The notes under the pieces are model-generated. The model was not told the DNA's origin, made no database searches, and saw only the letters and a list, made by a program, of their open reading frames with translations. A stretch of 5,016 bases of DNA from JALSIF01 sp026981635 [NCBI: bacterium] (GTDB lineage Bacteria > 4484-113 > JALSIF01), in the NCBI GenBank assembly GCA_026981635.1, contig JALSIF010000055.1, positions 1 through 5,016 on the forward strand. Reading direction: 5' to 3'. How positions within the stretch are numbered: position 1 is the stretch's first letter; every line of letters starts with the position of its first letter. Positions 1-5,016 of this stretch are shown here, one piece after another. The translations under genes and the position numbers were made by a program.

Positions 1-906
1 TCCCTCTTGGTGGCCAATCTAAGGCTTTCCAGGGGAGAGCGCCCGCCCATCCGGTTTGTGGTGAGAAACCCGGACTACCGCCAGAGGCTCACCCAAGGGA
101 TTGAGGTAAGAAGCCTTGCCGGCGAAGCCCTCGGCACCCTCAGGCTCTCTCCGGAGGAGCTGGTGGCACAGTTGCCGGACCCTCCCTTCCTGACCGAGTT
201 GGTGGTGGTCGCGGTGCGGGCCTACCAGGTGGCCGAAGTGAGGAGCCGGCTAGGTGGGATGGCGCGGGATGCCCTGTTTGTCTTTAACGGCATGGTTGAG
301 CCGCCCCCCCGGCTGGTGGGGGTGCTGAGCGCTGGGGCCAGTCTGAGGGATGACCATCTGGCCATCTCCACAAGCGGCGAGCTTGAGGTCTGCTTTGAAG
401 GAGGGGCAGGGGACAGCCCCAGCCTAAGCCCTCTCCTTAGCGGCCCCTATCTCACCGTCTATGAGGTAGGCTCCCGCGCCCCCCAGTACCTGAAGCTTGC
501 CCTAAACGCCACCGTAAATCCCCTTGCCGCCCTGGTGGGCCAGCCCAACCGGTTGGTGCTGGAGGAGCCCCTGGTGGGAGTGGCCCGGAAGGTAATGGAA
601 GAGGTGGCCGGCCTCTACCAGAAGCTGGTTCCCCAATATGCCTTCACCTTTGAGGAGCTGTGGGAGGAGCTTTCGGACCTGGTGGAGAGGACGGCGGAGA
701 ACTTCTGCTCCACCCTGATGGACCTGAGGCTTGGACGCAGGACCGAGATTGAGTTCATCAGCGGCTGGCTGGTGGAGCAGGGGGCAAGGCTGGGAGTTGA
801 CCTTCCCCTAAACCGCCGGCTCACTGCCCTGGTGCTCTCCTTCCCCGCCCGTGGCGGGCGTTTCTTCACCCCCGAGGAGCTCACCCGGGAACTGGGGCTC
901 AGATAG
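1..906 (+). CDS. panE: 2-dehydropantoate 2-reductase (ketopantoate reductase), 5' end outside window
   Basis: Predicted cytosolic enzyme that reduces 2-dehydropantoate to pantoate with NADPH, in the pantothenate/coenzyme A pathway. The frame is open to the first base and the opening residues (SLLVANL) match the helix just after the GxGxxG nucleotide-binding loop, so that loop and about 10-15 residues lie upstream; the TTG at 7 is not the true start. Numbering from that TTG, the Rossmann domain covers about residues 1-160, with VAVRAYQ at 68-74 and the FNG motif (N94). The C-terminal helical domain has KLALNATVNPL (163-173), giving the catalytic lysine K163 with N167 and N171, then CSTLMDLRLGRRTEIE (234-249) with S235, D239 and E247, equivalent to the substrate-binding serine and catalytic glutamate of E. 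coli PanE. About 300 residues remain, normal for the family once the missing start is added. Oddities: Arg (R71) where E. coli has a cofactor-contacting lysine, and FNG instead of the usual QNG. Related KPR-fold reductases of other substrates cannot be excluded. It converges on rmuC. Confidence 0.87.
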   Translation, partial: SLLVANLRLSRGERPPIRFVVRNPDYRQRLTQGIEVRSLAGEALGTLRLSPEELVAQLPDPPFLTELVVVAVRAYQVAEVRSRLGGMARDALFVFNGMVEPPPRLVGVLSAGASLRDDHLAISTSGELEVCFEGGAGDSPSLSPLLSGPYLTVYEVGSRAPQYLKLALNATVNPLAALVGQPNRLVLEEPLVGVARKVMEEVAGLYQKLVPQYAFTFEELWEELSDLVERTAENFCSTLMDLRLGRRTEIEFISGWLVEQGARLGVDLPLNRRLTALVLSFPARGGRFFTPEELTRELGLR

Positions 907-932
907 GTATAGCTCCCTAGCCCGGTGCGTTG

Positions 933-2198
933 CTAGACACCCTGGACATCGTCCAGTTCGCCAGCTTCCAGGGCGGCGGCCTCGCCTGCGGGGAGGGCCT
1001 CCAGCTCCTCGTCGCTTGCCCCCCGCAGGCGGTAAAGGCTGTCCAGCTCGGCCCTCAGGCGGCCGAGCTTCCTCATTGCCTCCTCAATGTTGCTCTTGGC
1101 CCAGCCGGTTTGGCGGTCGCTGGTCTGGATACTCTTTTCCACCTCGTCTAAAAGCTGGCTCAGGCGGTTTAGGGAAACCAGCACCATTTTGGCCTGGCGC
1201 TCTATGCGCTTGCCCTGTAGGGCAACCAAGGCCGCGCTCAGGTAGGCGTAGAGGGAGTTTGGGCTAACCGGAATCACCTTATGCTCTTTTGCGTAGCCCA
1301 CCGTCCTGTCGCTAAGCTCAGGGCTGAGGATCTGGAAGTAGACCTTCTCGCTGGGGATAAACATCATGGCCAGATCCAGTGTGCCCTGATCCTCCCTGAT
1401 GTACTTGGAGCTAATTTCCTCTACCCGCTTTTGGAAGTCCCTAACAAACTCCTTTAGGGCTCGATTCTTCTCCCGCTCGTCCTGGGCTTCCCAGTAGCGG
1501 CGCAGGTTCTGGAGGGGAAACTTGGAATCAATGGGAAGCCAGCGGTCATCGCCCACCTTGACCGCCGCATCCACCCGGTTTCCCCCGATCTCGTGTTGCA
1601 GGCTGAACATGTCTGCCGGCAGGATGTCCCGCAGGATGTTCTCCAGCATCTTCTCGCCAAACTCGCCGATGGCCTTGGGGCTGCCCAGGGCACTCTCCAA
1701 GCTCCGGCTCAGGCGCTCCAACTCGCCCTGTGCCTCGGCCAGCGCACCGAGCTGCTTGCTGAGCTGCTGGATCATCTCGCCGGTGCCAGAAAGCTTTTCC
1801 GTGACCTGCTTGCTCACCTCTCCTACCTGCTCAAGGAGGGATTGGCGAAGCTGTTCAATGAGCTTTCGGCTCTTCTCGTCCGATTCGCCGATGGACTTCT
1901 GGAAGCGGCTTATGGTCTGATCAATCTGGTTTCGGAAGTCGGCTAGCTTCTTTTCTACTTCCTGCCTGACCTCGGCCGACTGCTTTTGACCTCGCTCTAG
2001 CTGCTTTTCGGCAAACCCAGAAATCTTTTCTTCTATCCTCCGAATCTCCCCCTCCAGCCGCTCAAGCTGGTGCAGGTCCGTCTGGGTGGGACCGGCAAGG
2101 CCGACTCTGCGGCTAAGCAGAAGGTAGGCCAGCACGAATCCAAACAGGGTGGCAGCAATCACTACCCCAAGGACAACAAGGTCCAGTCCTTCAGTCAT
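933..2198 (-). CDS. rmuC: RmuC family DNA recombination/genome maintenance protein
   Basis: The 421-residue product has the full RmuC architecture. One hydrophobic membrane anchor lies at about residues 6-28, followed by a long Glu/Lys/Gln-rich coiled coil (about 40-170) and the RmuC domain (about 175-375). Visible domain motifs are GEFGEKMLENIL (178-189), RVDAAVKV (208-215), LPIDSKFPL (221-229), the IPSEKVYFQILSPE stretch and IPVSPNSLYAYL. D210 and D224-x-K226 fit the PD-(D/E)XK nuclease-like core proposed for RmuC. In E. coli, RmuC limits inversions between short inverted repeats; the biochemical activity is poorly defined, so nuclease action is inferred from fold. The tail (about 393-421) is acidic and Ala/Glu-rich and probably disordered. 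The ATG at 2196-2198 is chosen because it gives the membrane anchor and has an AGGAGG 11 nt upstream. It is the last gene of the trpS-side operon, 16 nt after the preceding stop codon. Confidence 0.95.
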   Translation of the reverse strand: MTEGLDLVVLGVVIAATLFGFVLAYLLLSRRVGLAGPTQTDLHQLERLEGEIRRIEEKISGFAEKQLERGQKQSAEVRQEVEKKLADFRNQIDQTISRFQKSIGESDEKSRKLIEQLRQSLLEQVGEVSKQVTEKLSGTGEMIQQLSKQLGALAEAQGELERLSRSLESALGSPKAIGEFGEKMLENILRDILPADMFSLQHEIGGNRVDAAVKVGDDRWLPIDSKFPLQNLRRYWEAQDEREKNRALKEFVRDFQKRVEEISSKYIREDQGTLDLAMMFIPSEKVYFQILSPELSDRTVGYAKEHKVIPVSPNSLYAYLSAALVALQGKRIERQAKMVLVSLNRLSQLLDEVEKSIQTSDRQTGWAKSNIEEAMRKLGRLRAELDSLYRLRGASDEELEALPAGEAAALEAGELDDVQGV

Positions 2199-2209
2199 TT
2201 TCTACTCTT

Positions 2210-2215
2210 CCTCCT
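2210..2215 (-). promoter_or_regulatory. Shine-Dalgarno site of rmuC (AGGAGG)
   Basis: On the minus strand a perfect AGGAGG lies 11 nt before the rmuC ATG. Its first base is also the last base of the TGA stop of the upstream 206-codon gene, so a ribosome terminating there sits on the rmuC ribosome-binding site. This supports the ATG choice and suggests translational coupling. It is the only strong Shine-Dalgarno sequence in the minus-strand block. Confidence 0.8.
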
Positions 2216-2835
2216 CAGGGGTTTAGGTTATATATACTATCCAGGCCAAAGCATATTTGATGCATTCCAGCAATGTTCTCGCTTATCAGGGCATACTGGC
2301 GGGCAAGCTCACCGTTGAGCAAGGCGGCGAGAGCAGCCTGGTTGGCGGGGTGTTCCTCGGAGGCGAGGAGGTTTATTAGCTCCAAAATTCTGCCTGCGGA
2401 GGAAAGGTAGGCGAGGATGGCCTCAAAGGTCTTGCCGAACTCCTCCATCAGCAGACCCGAGGATAGCTCCCGCCTGAGACGCAGGACTTCCTCCTCTTCC
2501 ATAGGGGAGCTGTGGGACAGCCCTCGCTGAAACTTTCTGACCAGCGCAGGGTAGTCGTAGTCGTCCCAGAGCAGAAGCCGCGGAAAGAGGGGGGCAAGGT
2601 GGCCCATTAGTTCTGCCCTAAGCTCTTGGGCTCTGGCCGCAGCCCGGCAGAGCTCCTGGTAGAAGGGAATCACATTCCTGTCGTCTATTCCCTCCCCGGC
2701 GATGGCCTTAGCGGCTTTGAGGAGGTCGGTGAAGTGGGTGGAAAGCTCAGTGAGCTTCTGGTTTAGCCTGCCTGCGGGGGGCGAGCCGGGAAGGTAGCGT
2801 TCTAGCAGGGCCTGGGTTAGGAGGGATTTATCCAC
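2215..2835 (-). CDS. hypothetical helical protein between trpS and rmuC
   Basis: I do not recognise this 206-residue protein. It has no signal peptide, membrane segment, nucleotide-binding loop or metal motif. The composition (Leu, Ala, Glu, Arg) and the spacing of hydrophobic residues predict an almost all-alpha soluble protein: helices at about 3-13, 24-46, 55-85, 96-106, 116-150 and 150-190, broken by an aromatic/acidic patch LLWDDYDYP (about 88-96) and a Ser/Pro loop (106-111). The C-terminus ends in an uncharged Asn/Pro-containing tail. The gene starts with GTG, 10 nt after the trpS TAG, with only a weak AGG upstream; the start probably depends on translation of trpS. An alternative start inside the trpS end is possible, but no better start codon is visible nearby. 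Its stop overlaps the rmuC ribosome-binding site, so it is co-transcribed with both. The intact frame, tight operon spacing and codon use like its neighbours argue that it is real. Function unknown. Confidence 0.8.
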   Translation of the reverse strand: MDKSLLTQALLERYLPGSPPAGRLNQKLTELSTHFTDLLKAAKAIAGEGIDDRNVIPFYQELCRAAARAQELRAELMGHLAPLFPRLLLWDDYDYPALVRKFQRGLSHSSPMEEEEVLRLRRELSSGLLMEEFGKTFEAILAYLSSAGRILELINLLASEEHPANQAALAALLNGELARQYALISENIAGMHQICFGLDSIYNLNP

Positions 2836-2845
2836 CGGGAAAAGC

Positions 2846-4198
2846 CTAGTCGGCCGCCACCCTGGCGGGGGAGAAGTAGTTGATCTTCATCGCCTCCCTG
2901 ACCTCGCTTATGGTCTGCTTGGCCACCTGGCGGGCGCGGCGGGTCCCCTCAATCAGGATCTCGTCCACCTCGTCCATGCGCTTCTCCCACTGGTGGCGCC
3001 GCTCGCGGATGGGGGCCAGGATCTCGTCCACCCTTGCCGCCAGCTCCTTCTTACAGGCCACGCATCCTCTCAGTCCGTGGACGCACTGGTGGCGCACGGT
3101 GGGTTCGCCCTCGGGGTTGAAGACCTGGTGCCAGGCGTAGACCCGGCAGACGTCGGGCCGGCCGGGGTCGGTAGGATGGATGCGACCCGGGTCGGTAACC
3201 CCCTGGCGGATGACGGCCCAGATCTCATCGTAGTCGTCGGCCAGGTTGATCACGTTGCCCAGGGACTTGCTCATCTTCTCGTCCCCGGTGATTCCCTTTA
3301 GCACTCCCTTGGTGTCCTGGGCGCCGATCTCCCTTAGCCGGATGAGTTCGTCCTTGGCCCACTGGACAAGGCTTTCTGCCGGTAGGTTGCTTTCAGTTGG
3401 GTGTTCGGCAAGAAGTTTTGCCACCCCCTGGGCAAGCTTCTCAAAGCCGGCCTCACTGTCTGCTGGGCTTGCCTCATCGCTGAACAGCCCGGCCGCCTCG
3501 GCAAGGCTTAGATCGGTATAGCGGGCAAGAAACCCCTCCAGACTGAGATCTAGGCTGGGGGGCCGGTAGGACCAGTACCAGCGCTCCAGGGGGGAGGGCT
3601 CCCCCTCCGCTCCGCCCACCATGGCGATGGGCTCAATGAGGATCTCTTCGCCACCGCCGTAGAGGCGGTTGAACTTGCGCACCAGCTTGCGGCAAAACTC
3701 AATGTGGGGGACCTGGTCCCTGCCCACCGGGACCAGCTTGGCCTTAAAGATGGTGATGTCTGCCGCCTGGCTTACCGGGTAGCCCAGGAAGCCGTAGTTG
3801 AGCTCCAGGCGGCCCTTCTTCCCCTCCAGGGCGAAGTTGATGCCCAGCTGCTGGGCCTCGCTTTTTAGGGTGGGGTTGTGGAAGAGCTGGTGGACCGAGG
3901 CAAGCATGGAGAGGTACATGGTGAGCTCGTGGATCTCGGGGATCATGGACTGGATGCAGATGGTGGTCCGCTCCGGGTCAATGCCCACCGCCAGGTAGTC
4001 CAAGGTCACCTCGCGCACGTGGCGGGAAAGCTCCTCCTGGCGGTCCCAGTGGGTGGTGAGGGCCTGCACATCGGCAATCAGGATGTAGCAGTCGTAGCCC
4101 TCCTCCTGCAGGCGCACCCGGTTGCGCAGGCTGCCCACATAGTGCCCCAGGTGGAGCTTGCCGGTTGGTCGGTCTCCAGTGAGCACCCGCTCGCCCAT
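2846..4198 (-). CDS. trpS: tryptophanyl-tRNA synthetase with predicted Fe-S cluster site and extra insertion
   Basis: Class I aminoacyl-tRNA synthetase that charges tRNA-Trp with tryptophan using ATP, in the cytosol. Visible motifs: LTGDRPTGKLHLGHYVG (6-22) containing the HIGH signature as HLGH (16-19); the helix around HNPTLK (107-112); YPVSQAADI (140-148) with D147 matching the Trp-recognising aspartate; VPVGRDQVPHIEFCR (156-170); and KMSKS (308-312) followed by LGN. C351, C372, C379 and C382 form C-x20-C-x6-C-x2-C in the C-terminal helical, anticodon-binding part, very like the [4Fe-4S] motif of Thermotoga maritima TrpRS (C-x22-C-x6-C-x2-C). The protein has 450 residues against about 330 usual; about 100 extra residues lie at roughly 195-297, between the Rossmann core and the KMSKS loop. 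The ATG at 4196-4198 is chosen because the family begins just before the GDRPTG motif. No Shine-Dalgarno sequence lies at normal distance. It leads a probable operon with the 206-codon gene and rmuC. Confidence 0.96.
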   Translation of the reverse strand: MGERVLTGDRPTGKLHLGHYVGSLRNRVRLQEEGYDCYILIADVQALTTHWDRQEELSRHVREVTLDYLAVGIDPERTTICIQSMIPEIHELTMYLSMLASVHQLFHNPTLKSEAQQLGINFALEGKKGRLELNYGFLGYPVSQAADITIFKAKLVPVGRDQVPHIEFCRKLVRKFNRLYGGGEEILIEPIAMVGGAEGEPSPLERWYWSYRPPSLDLSLEGFLARYTDLSLAEAAGLFSDEASPADSEAGFEKLAQGVAKLLAEHPTESNLPAESLVQWAKDELIRLREIGAQDTKGVLKGITGDEKMSKSLGNVINLADDYDEIWAVIRQGVTDPGRIHPTDPGRPDVCRVYAWHQVFNPEGEPTVRHQCVHGLRGCVACKKELAARVDEILAPIRERRHQWEKRMDEVDEILIEGTRRARQVAKQTISEVREAMKINYFSPARVAAD

Positions 4199-4321
4199 GG
4201 TGGTAAGAGAATACCAAGCTTTCCTTTTCTCACTGAGAAGTTTTCGTGAGTAGATTCCGACGACTTCTGAGAGAGAGGGTAGTTTTATTTAGATCGGCTA
4301 ACAGATGTTCCTGTCGGCGAG
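4199..4321 (-). promoter_or_regulatory. probable trpS leader/promoter region with competing hairpins
   Basis: This 123-bp gap before trpS contains no gene and is more AT-rich than its surroundings, as expected of a promoter or leader. Read on the minus strand, AGAAGT-CGT (4268-4260) can pair with ACG-AAA-ACTTCT (4247-4236), leaving AAA as a bulge. The same CTTCT arm can instead pair downstream as TTCTC-AGT-GAGAA (4239-4227). The two folds share bases 4236-4239, so they exclude each other. No T-box antiterminator consensus, no U-run after either hairpin and no good -35/-10 pair was found. The structures are seen in the sequence; a regulatory role is inferred. Confidence 0.35.
4201..4216 (-). 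promoter_or_regulatory. hairpin immediately before the trpS start codon
   Basis: On the minus strand TGGTA-TTCTCT-TACCA is a perfect 5-bp stem with a 6-nt loop, ending 2 nt before the trpS ATG. The nearest purine-rich Shine-Dalgarno-like sequence, AAGGA, lies 23 nt before the ATG, too far for normal initiation. If the 16-nt hairpin is folded out, the distance becomes 7 nt. The pairing is directly visible; its function is inferred. Confidence 0.35.
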
Positions 4322-4531
4322 TTAGGGCTGGTAGCGTACCCCGACGATCTTTTCCTGCAGGTCGGGAGGCAGCCAGCGGTGGTCATAGTCCCTCACCACA
4401 AAGATGGCGTGGCGCCTCACCCCCCACATGGACTGCTTGAAGGAGATGTAGCGCTCCAGCCCCAGCTCCTCAATCCGGCGGATGAACTCCGGGGCGTCCT
4501 CTTTCCTCACCTCAATGTAGTAGTGGTCCAT
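4322..4531 (-). CDS. small hypothetical protein (69 aa) downstream of gcvPB
   Basis: I do not recognise this 69-residue protein. It starts MDHYYIEVRKEDAPEFIRR and reads as a compact alpha/beta domain: a short strand (YYIEV, 4-8), a helix (11-23), a strand-like stretch (27-33), then WGVRRHAIFVVRDYDHRW (36-53) with a second strand (AIFVV, 42-46), and a Pro-containing end. It is rich in Arg, His, Tyr and Asp, has no cysteine and no membrane segment. The only possible start is the ATG at 4529-4531, because an in-frame TAG lies just upstream, and no Shine-Dalgarno sequence precedes it. It follows the gcvPB stop by 31 nt on the same strand, so it is probably co-transcribed and perhaps translated by coupling. 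Codon use and third-position GC match its neighbours, and no other long frame explains the stretch better. Function unknown; a link to glycine cleavage is only positional. Confidence 0.68.
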   Translation of the reverse strand: MDHYYIEVRKEDAPEFIRRIEELGLERYISFKQSMWGVRRHAIFVVRDYDHRWLPPDLQEKIVGVRYQP

Positions 4532-4562
4532 GGCTGGCGGGGGGAGATTCTATCAGCGCACC

Positions 4563-5016
4563 CTATTCCCTTACTTCCGCCGGTTGCCAGCGCACTACCG
4601 GGTGGCGGTTGGCTTCGGCCTCCTCAATGTGGGAGACGGGCAGGCGGCTCTGGTAGTGGAGGAAGCCCTGAGGATCCTGCTCAATCTCCTCTGCAAACTG
4701 GATCATGAGGTCGGCGAAGTAGTCCAGCGTCTCCTTGCTCTCCGTCTCGGTGGGCTCAATCATCATCGCCTCCTCCACGATGAGGGGGAAGTAGACGGTG
4801 GGGGCGTGGACGCCAAACTCCAGGAGCTTCTTGGCGATGTGGAGCGCCCTTACCCCCTGCTTCTTCTGGCGGACGGCGCTGGCCACAAACTCGTGCATGC
4901 AGGCCTGGGGGTAGGGGATGTGGTAGTGGGAGCCTAGGCGCTCCTTGAGGTAGTTTGCGTTGATCACGGCGTTTTCACTCACCCTTCTCAGCCCTTCCGG
5001 CCCGTGCATGCGGATG
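4563..5016 (-). CDS. gcvPB: glycine dehydrogenase (decarboxylating) subunit 2, C-terminal part
   Basis: C-terminal part of the P-protein of the glycine cleavage system, the PLP enzyme that decarboxylates glycine and passes the aminomethyl group to lipoyl-GcvH. The frame runs off the right window edge; the ATG at 5007-5009 is internal, since the residues reading in from the edge (IRMHGPEGL) match the family's conserved YIRMxGxEGL. Numbering from that Met, NAVINANYLKERL (13-25), CMHEF (37-41), the IAKKLLEFGVHAPT stretch (58-71) with FP at 74-75, and MMIEPTETESKE (82-93) are all family motifs of the substrate-pocket domain. The PLP-binding lysine is upstream, outside the window. The ending (LPVSHIEEAEANRHPVVRW, about 124-142) resembles the separate GcvPB subunit, not the single-chain GcvP, so a gcvPA gene is expected upstream. 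About 150 of the usual 480-500 residues are present. The final REV-RE tail and TAG stop look intact. Confidence 0.93.
   Translation of the reverse strand, partial: IRMHGPEGLRRVSENAVINANYLKERLGSHYHIPYPQACMHEFVASAVRQKKQGVRALHIAKKLLEFGVHAPTVYFPLIVEEAMMIEPTETESKETLDYFADLMIQFAEEIEQDPQGFLHYQSRLPVSHIEEAEANRHPVVRWQPAEVRE

Noticed and set aside
917-936. Inverted repeat CTAGC-N10-GCTAG between the convergent panE and rmuC genes, a possible bidirectional terminator.
   Set aside because: The stem is only 5 bp, not GC-rich, has a 10-nt loop and no T-run on either side; it also overlaps the rmuC stop codon. Probably chance.
851-1267. Plus-strand open frames over rmuC, such as 851-1267, 1522-1920 and 1593-1946.
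   Set aside because: They lie antisense to a clearly recognised gene, resemble no family and are expected from GC-rich DNA without stops.
3978-4217. Minus-strand 79-codon frame starting at TTG in the trpS leader.
   Set aside because: It overlaps the start of trpS in another frame, has low-complexity Gly/Pro/Ala content and no recognisable domain.
4199-4321. T-box riboswitch upstream of trpS.
   Set aside because: No antiterminator consensus, no specifier-loop architecture and no terminator with a U-run; the gap is also shorter than a usual T-box leader.
4199-4321. Sigma-70 type promoter candidates (TATTCT, or TAAATA with CCGACA upstream).
   Set aside because: Each box matches only about 4 of 6 consensus bases and the spacers are about 20 bp, so no specific promoter call is justified.
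4530-4937. Plus-strand 135-codon frame opposite gcvPB.
   Set aside because: It is the antisense shadow of strongly conserved gcvPB sequence; its Leu/Val/Gly/His-rich product has no recognisable features.
1-5016. CRISPR arrays, tRNA/rRNA genes, insertion sequences or att sites.
   Set aside because: No regularly spaced repeats, tRNA cloverleaf or transposase motifs, or terminal inverted repeats were seen by eye.

Overview
The window carries six protein-coding genes and no RNA genes, insertion sequences or CRISPR arrays that I can see. It comes from a bacterium with GC-rich DNA and frequent AGG arginine codons. The glycine dehydrogenase fragment resembles the separate subunit 2 of the two-subunit enzyme, not the single-chain E. 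coli type. The tryptophanyl-tRNA synthetase has a four-cysteine motif like the iron-sulfur cluster motif of Thermotoga maritima TrpRS. Together these suggest an anaerobic and perhaps thermophilic bacterium, for example a Firmicutes-like or deep-branching lineage. The phylum cannot be fixed from this window.

Layout: positions 1-906 (+) hold most of a ketopantoate reductase gene (panE) whose first codons lie left of the window. It converges, with 26 bp between the genes, on a block read entirely from the minus strand. In order of transcription that block is: the 3' part of gcvPB (5016-4563), a 69-codon gene of unknown function (4531-4322), a 123-bp gap, trpS (4198-2846), a 206-codon helical protein of unknown function (2835-2215) and rmuC (2198-933). 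Spacings inside trpS-unknown-rmuC are 10 and 16 nt, so these three are very probably one operon. gcvPB and the 69-codon gene (31 nt apart) look like the end of a preceding unit. The 123-bp gap probably holds the trpS leader.

The genes are mostly housekeeping: pantothenate/CoA synthesis, glycine cleavage, tRNA charging and genome maintenance. They do not form one obvious pathway. The points that stand out are in trpS (a likely Fe-S cluster site plus about 100 extra residues before the KMSKS loop), in its leader (mutually exclusive hairpins and a hairpin that could bring a distant Shine-Dalgarno sequence close to the start), and in the two unrecognised proteins. I see no convincing new defence or mobile system.
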